A DNA stretch of 64,000 bases, taken from the NCBI GenBank assembly GCA_963621575.1, contig CAVFEH010000012.1, positions 1-64,000 on the forward strand, in the 5' to 3' direction. Source of the DNA: UBA1724 sp963621575. GTDB taxonomy: Bacteria; Verrucomicrobiota; Lentisphaeria; Oligosphaerales; Oligosphaeraceae. The position numbers and the translations under genes were made by a program. The notes below the pieces were generated by a model that did not search any database, had not been told where the DNA came from, and was given only the letters and a program-made list of their open reading frames with translations. Of this stretch, positions 1 to 9,028 are shown in pieces; position 1 is the first letter of the stretch, and every line of letters starts with the position of its first letter.

Positions 1-1
1 C

Positions 2-949
2 CTGATCACCATCCTCATCGGAATCCTGGCCCTCTACCATTTCTGCGCCATCGAAAAAGTTGCCACCTTCCCCCCCCTGACACAACTCAACCAGGAGGCC
101 ACCGACTACATCATGGGCGCCTGTGTCATCATGGCATTCCTCTCCCTCTACTGCAAGGTCATCCCCAGCCACTTCTACGCAAACTCCCTCACGCTCCTGA
201 ATTTCCTCTGCGGAATCATCGCCGCCTGCATCGCCTGGAATGCCGACTCCACCCGCGGCACGCTCCTGGCCTTCCTCCTCATCTTCCTGGGGCAGTTCTT
301 CGACCTCTTCGACGGGAAGATGGCAAAGAAATTCGGCTCCACCCCCAGAGGGGCCCTCTATGACGATATCGCCGACGGCACCAGCTTCGGAATCGCCTGC
401 GGAATCATCCTCTACAAGAGCCTCGCGTCCGCCACCTGCCACTCCCTGGCCGTGGCCGCACCCCTCTTGGCCGTCATCTACGTGTACAGCGTATTCTTCC
501 GGCTCAAGCGCTTCCTCCACCCAAAGACCCGCATGCCCGAGGGAATCTTCCAGGGGCTGCCCTCACCCGCCGGGGCGCTCCTGGCCGGAGCCGGCGCACT
601 CATCCTCCGGATCTACCCCTGCGCCACCACACAATGGGCCTGCGCCGCGCTGGCGTTGCTGGCCTGCGTCCTCATGATCTCGCACATCCCCTACCGACAC
701 TTCGGGCGGGATCTCTGGCCATCCCTCCCCACCGGATTGCGCGTCTTCTTCCTACTGGCCATCATCCTGGTCTCCTGCTTCGCCCTGGTCCAGAAGGGAT
801 GGTCCCACGCATTGCTCCAGCTCACCATCCTCCTCACCATCACCTACGCCCTGGGCGCCATCGCCCCAAAGGGCTATGTAAAACAGCGCCTCGAGGAGGC
901 CGCGCGGGAGGCCGAAGAAGCCGAAAACGCCGACGACTCCGACAAGTAA
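2..949 (+). CDS. CDP-alcohol phosphatidyltransferase, PssA-like (5' end outside window)
   Basis: Integral membrane enzyme that joins a CDP-activated lipid to an alcohol; phosphatidylserine synthase is the most likely activity. The reading frame is open to the left edge, so the N-terminus is missing; the first visible in-frame ATG is at 113 but coding-quality sequence precedes it. The family signature is near 310-390: FDLFDGKMAKKF followed by GALYDDIAD, giving the metal-binding aspartates of the D-x2-D-G-x2-A-(R)-xn-G-x3-D-x3-D pattern, with Lys in place of the usual Arg and one residue fewer in the spacer. At least six hydrophobic segments follow. The C-terminus is a charged Glu/Ala tail. The exbB-like gene begins 45 bp downstream on the same strand. 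The family is clear; the exact alcohol substrate is inferred. Confidence 0.85.
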   Translation: MITILIGILALYHFCAIEKVATFPPLTQLNQEATDYIMGACVIMAFLSLYCKVIPSHFYANSLTLLNFLCGIIAACIAWNADSTRGTLLAFLLIFLGQFFDLFDGKMAKKFGSTPRGALYDDIADGTSFGIACGIILYKSLASATCHSLAVAAPLLAVIYVYSVFFRLKRFLHPKTRMPEGIFQGLPSPAGALLAGAGALILRIYPCATTQWACAALALLACVLMISHIPYRHFGRDLWPSLPTGLRVFFLLAIILVSCFALVQKGWSHALLQLTILLTITYALGAIAPKGYVKQRLEEAAREAEEAENADDSDK

Positions 950-994
950 CACATCCTTTCCATTTCACCGCACCCGCCCTCCACGGCCATTCCC

Positions 995-1693
995 ATGAGA
1001 ACCCTCCCCGCCTCCCTCGCACTGCTGGCCTCCACCCTGCTTCTCCAGGCACAAGACGCCGCACCACAGGCCTCCATCACGCTCAAAGACCTCCTGGTGA
1101 AGGGCGGCCCAATCATGTACATCCTGGTGGTCCTCTCCTTTGTGGCAGTGGGGCTCATCCTCTACTACTGCTTCTCCCTCCGGCGGGCCGTCCTTGCCCC
1201 CGTGAAATACCTCCGAAAGGCACAGGACGCCGCCGAATCCGGCGACCTCGACGCCCTGGAAGAACTCTCCAGGAAGGACGGCTCCATGGCTGCGAAGGTC
1301 GTGCTGGCCAGTCTCCAGGCGCGCGCTGACGGCGGCGAGGATGCGGTTGCCCCCGCCATGGAAGAAGAGGGCTCCCGGCAGTTCTCCCTGCTCTGGAACC
1401 GTGTGCAGTATCTCCTGGATGTCTCAAGCATCGCCCCCATGGTGGGGCTGCTGGGAACCGTCTGGGGAATGATGGTCTCCTTCCTGGCCCTGGACACCGA
1501 GCTGGCAATGGCAAACAAGGTCAGCTCCCTCACCAGCGGCCTTTCCCAGGCAATGTTCACCACCTTCGGCGGACTCATCATCGGAATCGTCGCCCTGGCG
1601 GCATACTCCGTCTTCCGCGGACGGCTCAACACCCTGGCCACCCAGCTGGAAGAGGATTGCAAGAGCGTGCTCAGGAGATTCAAGAAAGCATGA
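995..1693 (+). CDS. exbB: MotA/TolQ/ExbB proton channel family protein
   Basis: Inner-membrane proton-channel subunit that, with ExbD, uses the proton gradient to energise outer-membrane transport or envelope work. The 232-aa product starts with a signal-peptide-like segment ending near residue 20, then a membrane helix around 35-58, a cytoplasmic region, and two helices near 145-165 and 185-205. The conserved GLLGTVWGMM stretch (about residue 152) and the Thr/Ser/Gly-rich last helix are typical of the TolQ/ExbB family. The stop overlaps the exbD start (ATGA), so the pair is translationally coupled. The presence of a leader peptide marks the ExbB branch rather than TolQ. No TonB gene is in the window. 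Confidence 0.9.
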   Translation: MRTLPASLALLASTLLLQAQDAAPQASITLKDLLVKGGPIMYILVVLSFVAVGLILYYCFSLRRAVLAPVKYLRKAQDAAESGDLDALEELSRKDGSMAAKVVLASLQARADGGEDAVAPAMEEEGSRQFSLLWNRVQYLLDVSSIAPMVGLLGTVWGMMVSFLALDTELAMANKVSSLTSGLSQAMFTTFGGLIIGIVALAAYSVFRGRLNTLATQLEEDCKSVLRRFKKA

Positions 1694-2106
1694 ACTTCCG
1701 CAGAAGACTCCAGGAGCGCGGGCCCTCCTTCCCCATGGCACCCCTCCTCGACATCGTGTTCCTCCTCCTCATCCACTTCATGGCCGCCACAGTGTTCGCC
1801 CAGTGGGAGAAGCAGGTCAACATCGCCGTGCCCACCGCATCCACCGCGCAGGAACAACGCCGGCAGCTCGGGGAGCTGATCCTCAACGTGGACAAGGCCG
1901 GACAACTCTATATCAACGGACAGCCCTATTCCCCCGAAACCGCCCTGGAACTCCTGAAGCAGATCGCGGACGCCTTCCGCGACCAGCCAATCATTCTTCG
2001 GGCGGACAAGGACACCAGCGTCCAGACTCTCCTCCAGGTCATGGACCTCTGCCGCGAGGCCGACATCTGGAACGTCTCCCTGGCAACCGTTGATCCCCAA
2101 AAATGA
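1690..2106 (+). CDS. exbD: ExbD/TolR family biopolymer transport protein
   Basis: Partner of the upstream ExbB. The 138-aa protein has the usual layout: a short cytoplasmic N-terminus, one membrane helix (about 18-38) beginning APLLDIVFLLLIHF, and a periplasmic domain. The Asp in PLLDIVF is the conserved protonatable residue of ExbD/TolR. The start at 1690 was chosen because it gives the 4-bp ATGA overlap with exbB and an upstream CAGGAG ribosome site; an earlier TTG at 1657 only extends into exbB. The periplasmic part ends with the family's strand-rich segment (IILRADKDTSVQTLLQVMD). Confidence 0.9.
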   Translation: MNFRRRLQERGPSFPMAPLLDIVFLLLIHFMAATVFAQWEKQVNIAVPTASTAQEQRRQLGELILNVDKAGQLYINGQPYSPETALELLKQIADAFRDQPIILRADKDTSVQTLLQVMDLCREADIWNVSLATVDPQK

Positions 2107-2131
2107 TCCCGGACAACCGCGAAGACGCCCC

Positions 2132-4513
2132 ATGAGCCCACGCGCAAAAACACTGTTCACCGTCCTCGCGCTCCTGGCGACACTGGCCACCGCCATCCCC
2201 GCACAGGAGGAGCCACGCCCCCGGAACGGGCTGCTCTCCCCACAGGAGTCCCTGGCGTTCATCCAGGGACTGGCCGAACGGGATCTCCACCAGGAATGCC
2301 TCCGGCAATGCCAGGAGTTCCTCCAGCGCTACCCGAAACACGAATACCAGGAGCGCGTGGAGCTCACCCGCATCCGGAGCCTCTGCGCCCTGTCACGCAC
2401 TCAGGACGCCGCCCGCGACATCCGGAGCCACCTGGAGGCCTTCCCGAATTCCCCCCACCGCGCGGAACTCCTCCAGATTCTGGGAAACTGCCTGCAGGAG
2501 CTTCACCAGGAGGAGCAGGCGGTGGAGGTCTACCGGCAGCTCCTCGCCCAGGCAGATGGCACTCGTGAGACCGAGGAGGCCCGCTATCGCCTGGCCGTCT
2601 GCCTGGCCAGTCTGAACCGGATTGACGAGGCGAAAAAGGAGCTCCTGCCGCTGGTGGGCAAGACCGCCGACGCGCGGCATCTGCCCAGGGTCCACGCAAA
2701 ATACTACATGGCGGTGCTCCGGCAAAACCAGGGTGACAACGCCGCCGCGCTCCTGATTCTGGAACCGTTGTTGCAGATCCAGGGCCTCCCCGGCGAAACC
2801 CGCAAAAACCTCCTCCTCACGGCGGGGTATCTCGCCTTCGCGCCACCCGTCCGCGACTACCCAAAAGCCGCACAGGCATACGGTGCATTCCTCTCCGAAT
2901 TCCCCCAGGACGCCCGCCGGCAGGAGATCCAGCGGAATCTCCTCTCCTGCCTCTACGCCCAGAGGGACTTTCCGCGCTTCCTGGAGGTATTCCGGCAATT
3001 CCGCCAGGAGCACCCGCAGGACGCCGCACAGGACCAGGAACTCACTTGGCTGGCGGCACAGGCGAATCTCCCCCTGGAAAAATGGGAGGACGCCCGCACA
3101 CTCCTCCAGGAACTCCTGAACAGCCCCAGGACCACTCCCGCTCTCCGCCAAAAGGCTGCCGCAACCCGGCTCCTCTGCCTGGAAAACCTCCAGCTCCCCG
3201 AAGAAACCCTTCAGGCCGCACGGCAATTCCTGGAGGAATTCCCCAATTCCGACGAGACTGCGGAAGTCCTCCTGCGCCTTGCCGCAGCACAACTGAAGCT
3301 GAAGCAACCCGAGGACGCCATCCGGAGCTACCAGAAGGCCATGCCGCTGCTGGCCGCCAACGCCTCCCCGCTCTACCAGAACACCGGCGTCGTCCTGGCA
3401 CGGCTCCTCACCGCACAGAAACACCCCGCCGAGGCAGCCACACTCTACCTCGATTTGGCACAGCGGGTCCCGGGGCCCCTCCCCGAGGGCATGACATCCG
3501 CCGACGACCTCCGGAAGGCCGCCCTGGCCTCCCTGTCCCGCGCACCCGGAGACTCCCGCGCAATCCCCCTGGCCACACAACTCCTGGAAAACACCCCCGC
3601 CACCGAGGAACGGCTCCCCTTGCTCCAATTGCAACTGCACTTCCAAACCAGCCAGGGACGTCTCGCCGATGCCGAAAAGACCGCCACCGAACTCCTCTCC
3701 CTGGCTACTCCCGCAGCACATCCGCAATGGCTCCTGAAACGCGCCGCCCTTCGACGCGCCCAGAAAAACTACCAGGGCACCCTGGAGGACTACCAGACAC
3801 TTCTCCAGGATCCCAACGCCACCAGCGACGCCCGCGCGCAGGTCCTTCCCGACCTCCTCACGCTTCTATACTATCTGAAACATGGCGACCGCTCCCAGCC
3901 CTATCTGGAGGAGTTCTTCGCCACACAGCCGGCACTCCCCCTCTCCACTCCCATCCTGGCACATATTGCACGGGAACGCCGAGAAGCCCGCGACCTGGTC
4001 AACGCCGCGCGATGCTATCAACGAATCCTGGAATCCACCACACTCTCCACCACCGAGCGCTCGCAGCTCCTGATCCTGCAGGCGGAGGTCTGTTTCCAGG
4101 AAGGCGACGCCGCGCAATGCAAAAAGCTCCTGACGGAATCTGAAAATCTCCTCCAGGAACAGGGACTGCCTCCCGCAAGCGACGCGCTGGCGCTGCTTGC
4201 CGAACTGGCACTCCGCCAGGATGACTCCGACATCGCCCTCACCTACGCGCGTCAGGCCCTGGAAGGAAAGGACACCCCGTTCCTCAAGGAGACCCTCCCA
4301 CGCGCACGATGGGCACAGGCACAGGCACTCCTCAACCTCAAAGACTACACTGGCGCCTTCTCCGCGGCCGCACAGGGGTTCATCCTTGAAAAAGACCCCA
4401 CGTACACCCCGAAGTGCTACCTCATCGCCGCATCCGCAAAAGAAGCCCAAGGCGATGCTAAAACCGCCAGGGAACTGCGCAATGCGGCGGAAGCCGCCGC
4501 CTCGGAACAGTAG
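2132..4513 (+). CDS. Large exported tetratricopeptide-repeat protein
   Basis: A 793-aa protein with a Sec signal peptide (TLFTVLALLATLATAIPAQ) followed almost entirely by TPR-like helical hairpins, so it is probably periplasmic or surface-associated and acts as a protein-interaction scaffold. The ATG at 2132 was chosen over the TTG at 2090 because it sits directly before the signal peptide. It follows exbD by 25 bp, and ExbB-ExbD-TPR arrangements occur in Tol/Ton-like envelope systems, where the TPR protein may couple proton-channel energy to a periplasmic partner; that role is inferred. No enzymatic domain was seen. Confidence 0.8.
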   Translation: MSPRAKTLFTVLALLATLATAIPAQEEPRPRNGLLSPQESLAFIQGLAERDLHQECLRQCQEFLQRYPKHEYQERVELTRIRSLCALSRTQDAARDIRSHLEAFPNSPHRAELLQILGNCLQELHQEEQAVEVYRQLLAQADGTRETEEARYRLAVCLASLNRIDEAKKELLPLVGKTADARHLPRVHAKYYMAVLRQNQGDNAAALLILEPLLQIQGLPGETRKNLLLTAGYLAFAPPVRDYPKAAQAYGAFLSEFPQDARRQEIQRNLLSCLYAQRDFPRFLEVFRQFRQEHPQDAAQDQELTWLAAQANLPLEKWEDARTLLQELLNSPRTTPALRQKAAATRLLCLENLQLPEETLQAARQFLEEFPNSDETAEVLLRLAAAQLKLKQPEDAIRSYQKAMPLLAANASPLYQNTGVVLARLLTAQKHPAEAATLYLDLAQRVPGPLPEGMTSADDLRKAALASLSRAPGDSRAIPLATQLLENTPATEERLPLLQLQLHFQTSQGRLADAEKTATELLSLATPAAHPQWLLKRAALRRAQKNYQGTLEDYQTLLQDPNATSDARAQVLPDLLTLLYYLKHGDRSQPYLEEFFATQPALPLSTPILAHIARERREARDLVNAARCYQRILESTTLSTTERSQLLILQAEVCFQEGDAAQCKKLLTESENLLQEQGLPPASDALALLAELALRQDDSDIALTYARQALEGKDTPFLKETLPRARWAQAQALLNLKDYTGAFSAAAQGFILEKDPTYTPKCYLIAASAKEAQGDAKTARELRNAAEAAASEQ

Positions 4514-4586
4514 CTAGCAATTCAACGCAAATTCCAAACGCTGACCTTCCTCCTTCATCCTTCCACCCAACCACCTCCTCTTCACA

Positions 4587-6914
4587 ATGCCTATGAACCG
4601 CACCCTTTCCGCCCTCCTGCTTGCCGCAATGACGCTCTCGTTCTTCGCATTCGAGATCCGTCTCCCCAAGACGCCAGACGCCCCTGAGAAGAACGCGGGG
4701 AAGGAACTGCAGAAGTACCTGCAGGTGTTAAGTGGCGAGCCCATCCGGGTGAGCCTCCGCCAAAGTGGCCATGGCCATGCCATCGAGGGTGACATCTGCA
4801 TCGGCAAGACCCCGGAATCGTTGAAGGCGCTGGGGCTTTCCGACTGGAAGTCCCTGCGTCCCGATGAAGTCCTCTACAAGGTGGATGCCGACGGCGTGCT
4901 CTGGATTGCCGGCGAGGGCAGCCGTGGCACCCTCTATGCCGTCTACGAGTTCCTGGAGCGGGAATACGGCGTGCGCTTCTTCACCAGCGACTGCGAGCTG
5001 CTCCCCAAGACCACCGGGGCCCTGGCCCTGCCCGCAAAGGGCACCGCCCATCAGTATGCGCCGCCCTTCATCTCCCGCGTGGCATTCTTCCAGAGCATCC
5101 TGGAGGGTTCCCCGGAATTCCTCACCAAGACCCGCAACAACTTCCTGGGGAACTTCCGCGCCATGCCCGAGGAATTCGGAAGCTTCGACAGCATCCTCGG
5201 ATTCGTCCATACCATGGGCACACTCCTTCCCGAAGATAATTTCGCCGAACATCCCGAGTGGTTCGCCCTCCGCGACGGCGTCCGCTATCCCGGCAGCGCC
5301 ATTGGACAGCCCTGCCTCTCCAACCAGGGCGCCCGGCAGGAAATCATCCGCAATGCACTGGCCGCCCTCCGCAAAGACGGCGGAAAGAGCCGCTACATCT
5401 CCGTCTCCCAAAACGACAACCAGCGGTACTGCCAGTGCGATGACTGCAATGCCTTCGTCGCTGAGCACGGCAACCAGACCGACCTCCTCATTGACTGCGT
5501 CAACCAGGTGGCCGACGCCGTGGCGAAGGAGTTCCCCGGCGTCTACGTGGACACCCTGGCCTACAACTACACCAGGCAGCCACCGAAGACCATCATGCCC
5601 CGGGACAACGTGGCCATCCGCTACTGCACCATCGAGGCGCACGCCTTCTTCCCCCTGGAATCCCCCCAGAACAACGAACTCTTCCAGGAACTGCTCCAGT
5701 GGAAGCCCGTGGCCAAGCACATGCTCATCTGGAACTACGTCACCGACTTCGCAAAATACTACCTGCCACACCCGGACTTCCACGCCTTCGCCCAGGACAC
5801 CCGGTTATTCCAGGAGTGCAACGCCATCAATATCTTCCAGCAGGGCGCCTACGAGGCCTGCGGTGTCGCCGCCGACCTGGCGGATCTCCGCGTATACATG
5901 CTCTCACGGCTCCTCTGGAATCCCCAGGAGGACGAATACCTCCTCCTGGATGAATTCCTCCAGAATTTCTACGGCCCCGCAGAGCCCTACGTGCGCGACT
6001 ACCTGGAAACCATCACAAACCTGGTCCGCAACAACCCCGAGGCCCTGGACAACTGCTACCCCCAGGACACCAACAGCTGGCTCTCCGAACCCCAGCTGGC
6101 CGCCCTCTGGAAGCGCGTCTACGACGGCGCGCAGGCCCTCAAGGAGGATCCCGTCTACGGCCCCCGCATGGCCGTGGCCGCACTCCCCATCACCATGGAT
6201 CTCATGGAACACCCGGATCTCTTCCTCAAGGCCCCCGAAAAGCGCCTCCCAGAACTCCGCGATGTGGATCCCATGGAGGTCATTGACTTCTGCGAAAAGA
6301 CCCTGAAGGCCAATGGCATCACCTCCCTCTGCGAACAGCAGCGCACCACTTCCGAGGAGTGGGTCGCCAAGCGCCGCTCTCCCTTCGACACCACTCTCCG
6401 CCTCCCCAAGGCCGTCCCCATCCCCGAAAAGGACATCCCCGCAGAACTCCAGGGCATGACTGAGGTCCACGGCTGGAATGTGGAGAACCTGGGATACCAG
6501 ACAACCAACTACAGCCCCACCACCATTGACCTGGTCAGCGATCCCAATGCCTACGGCGGAAAGGCCTTGACAATGCCCAACACACACTTCGAGTGGTATA
6601 TCCAGCTCAACGACCTCCCCAACGGCATCTGGGATGTCTATCTCACTCTCCGCTGCGATGTGAAGCCCGGAAAGCCTGCAGAGGGACCCGTCATCATGTT
6701 CGGAAACTACCCCGCAGGACCCGATGTGCGGGATCTCACTGCCAAAGAACTCACCGGCCGGCAATACAAACTCTTCCACGCCTGCCGCACAAACCTGGGA
6801 CGCTGCACGAACTTCTACATCTCCCCCCTCATTAACTCCAACGTGGAACGCATCTACATCGACCGGATCTTCATCGCCAACCCCACCAGCGAAACCGGCG
6901 GCACACTGCAATAA
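4587..6914 (+). CDS. DUF4838 domain-containing secreted protein, tandem copy 1
   Basis: A 775-aa exported protein with a signal peptide (first about 22 residues; a second ATG at 4593 is equally possible). After it comes an alpha-glucuronidase-N-terminal-like region (about 25-140, including KELQKYLQVLSGEP), then the DUF4838 core with conserved blocks HPEWFALRDGVR, SVSQNDN, a C-x-C-x2-C cluster (C282, C284, C287) and NVAIRYCTIEA, then a C-terminal beta-rich domain (about 630-775). DUF4838 proteins are numerous in Lentisphaerota and Bacteroidota polysaccharide-use regions and resemble glycoside hydrolases, but their substrate is not established. It is the first of three tandem paralogues. The leader is pyrimidine-rich with no Shine-Dalgarno site. 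Confidence 0.85.
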   Translation: MPMNRTLSALLLAAMTLSFFAFEIRLPKTPDAPEKNAGKELQKYLQVLSGEPIRVSLRQSGHGHAIEGDICIGKTPESLKALGLSDWKSLRPDEVLYKVDADGVLWIAGEGSRGTLYAVYEFLEREYGVRFFTSDCELLPKTTGALALPAKGTAHQYAPPFISRVAFFQSILEGSPEFLTKTRNNFLGNFRAMPEEFGSFDSILGFVHTMGTLLPEDNFAEHPEWFALRDGVRYPGSAIGQPCLSNQGARQEIIRNALAALRKDGGKSRYISVSQNDNQRYCQCDDCNAFVAEHGNQTDLLIDCVNQVADAVAKEFPGVYVDTLAYNYTRQPPKTIMPRDNVAIRYCTIEAHAFFPLESPQNNELFQELLQWKPVAKHMLIWNYVTDFAKYYLPHPDFHAFAQDTRLFQECNAINIFQQGAYEACGVAADLADLRVYMLSRLLWNPQEDEYLLLDEFLQNFYGPAEPYVRDYLETITNLVRNNPEALDNCYPQDTNSWLSEPQLAALWKRVYDGAQALKEDPVYGPRMAVAALPITMDLMEHPDLFLKAPEKRLPELRDVDPMEVIDFCEKTLKANGITSLCEQQRTTSEEWVAKRRSPFDTTLRLPKAVPIPEKDIPAELQGMTEVHGWNVENLGYQTTNYSPTTIDLVSDPNAYGGKALTMPNTHFEWYIQLNDLPNGIWDVYLTLRCDVKPGKPAEGPVIMFGNYPAGPDVRDLTAKELTGRQYKLFHACRTNLGRCTNFYISPLINSNVERIYIDRIFIANPTSETGGTLQ

Positions 6915-7053
6915 GCGCTTGACGCGGCTGTCGAAAACAGACAGTCAATGGTCCGCAATCCGCAAGGAAAGCGGACGCCCCGCAGGACTTCCTCCGCTCT
7001 TGCGGGCCGCGCCAGGCGCACGCCGGACGCCTGAAACAAAAAAACCTTGATTC

Positions 7054-7087
7054 CCGCCTTGCGGCGCACGTTTGCGCCGCAGGGCGG
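7054..7087. promoter_or_regulatory. Strong 15-bp hairpin between DUF4838 copies 1 and 2
   Basis: Arms at 7054-7068 (CCGCCTTGCGGCGCA) and 7073-7087 (TGCGCCGCAGGGCGG) pair over 15 bp with a single wobble around a CGTT loop. It lies in the 247-bp gap between copies 1 and 2, 75 bp before the copy 2 start. There is no T-run on the forward strand, so it is not a standard intrinsic terminator; it could be a transcript-stabilising or attenuating element. On the reverse strand a 7-T run begins about ten bases after the stem, but no reverse gene is nearby. Confidence 0.6.
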
Positions 7088-7161
7088 ACTGGCGACGCGG
7101 AGCGCGACGGCAAGGCCCGCTGCAGAGTAGCCGAATCTCCTCATTCTACTTTCCTCTTTTT

Positions 7162-8994
7162 ATGCGCCCACTTCTCCTGTTGCTCGCAGCTGTCGCGCTC
7201 CCCGCATTCGCCTTCGAGCTCCGTGTGGCACGGAGCGCGGAAGCCTCGGAGAAGATGGCGGCGCGGGAGCTTGGGCGGTATCTGCAGTTGTTGAGTGGAG
7301 CGCCCCTCCGGACGGAGATCCGGGAGAGTGGCCATGGCCACGCCATCGAGGGAGAGATCTGCATTGGGCGCACCCGGGAATCCCTGTCGGCCTTCGGCCT
7401 CTCCGCCTGGGATGAACTGCATCCCGACGAGGTCCTCTATTTCGTGGACGACACCGGCGTGCTGTGGATTGCCGGCGAGGGTCCCCGCGGAACCCTCTAT
7501 GCCGTCTACGAATTCCTGGAACGGGAATATGGCGCACGCTTTTTTGCCCCGGACTGCGAATATCTCCCCAGGACCGAGGGCGTCCTGGCGTTGCCGCCGA
7601 AAGGCACAAAGCATCGTTATGCGTCGCCTTTCCTCTCACGGGTCGCCTTCTACCAGGGGCTCATCGAGTGCCCGCCGGAATTCCTCCCCAAGACCCGCAG
7701 CAACTTCCTGGGAAACTTCCGGTCCGTTCCCCAGGAATGGGGCGGCGCCGAAAGCATCATCGGCTTCGCCCACACCATGTACCAGCTGGTCCCCGAGACA
7801 CATTTCGCCCGGCATCCGGAGTGGTTCGCCCTCCATGACGGCAAACGCGTGGCCGGCCCCCGCGGGCAACTCTGCCTCACAAACCGGCAAATGCGCCGTG
7901 AGCTCATCGAAAACACCCTGGAAGAGCTCCGCAAGGACGGCGGAAAGAACCACTTCATCTCCGTCTCCCAAAATGACAATCACGGCTTCTGCAAGTGCAA
8001 AGACTGCGCGGCATTCGTCCAGGCACACGGAAACCAGACCGATCTGCTCCTGGACTGCGTCAACCAAGTGGCCGACGCCGTGGCGGAGGAGTTCCCTGGC
8101 GTCTACGTGGAGACCCTGGCGTATCTCTACACCCGGAAGCCCCCAGAATCCGTCATGCCACGCCCCAATGTGGCCATCCGCTACTGCACCATCGAAGCGA
8201 AGTCCCTCCAGCCCCTGGAATCCCCAAGGAACGCCAGCCTGTCCAGGGAACTCCAGGAATGGACGAAAGTCACCCAGAATATCCTCGTCTGGAACTACGT
8301 CACCGACTTCGCGAAATACTACCTGCCACACCCGAATCTCCACCGCATCGCCGAAGACACCCGGTTCTTCCAGCGCAACCACGTGATCCATCTTTTCCAA
8401 CAGGGCGCCTACAACGGCCCGGGCGCCACAGCCGATCTGGCAGACCTCCGGATCTACCTCATCGCACGACTCCTGTGGAATCCCCAGGAAGACCCCAAAA
8501 CCCTCATTGACGAATTCCTGAAACACTACTACGGCCCTGCGGAAACCTACGTGAGGGACTACGTTGAGACCATCACCCGGCTCGCCCGGGAACACCCCGA
8601 CGCCAACGACGACTGCTTCACAATCCGCACCGGGGAATGGCTCTCCGACCAGGAGCTGGCCGCCCTTTGGAAACGACTCTTCTCCGGAGTGAAAGCACTC
8701 AAGGACACCCCTGTCTACGGGCTCCGCATGAAGACCGCCGCCCTGCCCATCACCATGAATCTCCTGGATCGCACAAAACTCCTCCGCTTGACTCCAAAAC
8801 ACCGACTCCCTGAACTCAAAAACGCAGACCCCATGCGCCTCATCGACTGGTGCGTCGAAGTCCTCCAGCAAAACCACGCAACCACGGTCCGCGAATTCGG
8901 CGAAAACTCCGTCGAGCACTGGCGCACCCAACGCCAAGCCGAATACAATCTCGCAAAACTCCTTCGGCACCGCATTCTGCCACGCACGCGGTAG
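7162..8994 (+). CDS. DUF4838 domain-containing protein, tandem copy 2, C-terminally short
   Basis: A 610-aa paralogue of the flanking proteins with signal peptide PLLLLLAAVALPAFA. ATG 7162 was chosen because the longer reading frame upstream (from 7072) adds an unrelated basic stretch before the signal peptide. The N-terminal region and DUF4838 core are intact, including C277/C279/C282 and WNYVTDFAKYYLPHPN. It stops where copies 1 and 3 continue into a domain of about 150 residues: the last residues after QRQAEYN are unrelated and basic. Only 34 bp separate the stop from copy 3, so no remnant of the missing domain exists; this looks like a deletion or an early-stopping allele, not a frameshift. 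It may still be functional. Confidence 0.8.
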   Translation: MRPLLLLLAAVALPAFAFELRVARSAEASEKMAARELGRYLQLLSGAPLRTEIRESGHGHAIEGEICIGRTRESLSAFGLSAWDELHPDEVLYFVDDTGVLWIAGEGPRGTLYAVYEFLEREYGARFFAPDCEYLPRTEGVLALPPKGTKHRYASPFLSRVAFYQGLIECPPEFLPKTRSNFLGNFRSVPQEWGGAESIIGFAHTMYQLVPETHFARHPEWFALHDGKRVAGPRGQLCLTNRQMRRELIENTLEELRKDGGKNHFISVSQNDNHGFCKCKDCAAFVQAHGNQTDLLLDCVNQVADAVAEEFPGVYVETLAYLYTRKPPESVMPRPNVAIRYCTIEAKSLQPLESPRNASLSRELQEWTKVTQNILVWNYVTDFAKYYLPHPNLHRIAEDTRFFQRNHVIHLFQQGAYNGPGATADLADLRIYLIARLLWNPQEDPKTLIDEFLKHYYGPAETYVRDYVETITRLAREHPDANDDCFTIRTGEWLSDQELAALWKRLFSGVKALKDTPVYGLRMKTAALPITMNLLDRTKLLRLTPKHRLPELKNADPMRLIDWCVEVLQQNHATTVREFGENSVEHWRTQRQAEYNLAKLLRHRILPRTR

Positions 8995-9028
8995 AAGTTT
9001 TTCCAACATCTACAACGCCCCTCTCCCC

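Noticed and set aside
7162..9028. Frameshift as the cause of the short DUF4838 copy
   Set aside because: Only 34 bp separate its stop from the next gene, so no out-of-frame C-terminal domain exists to recover.
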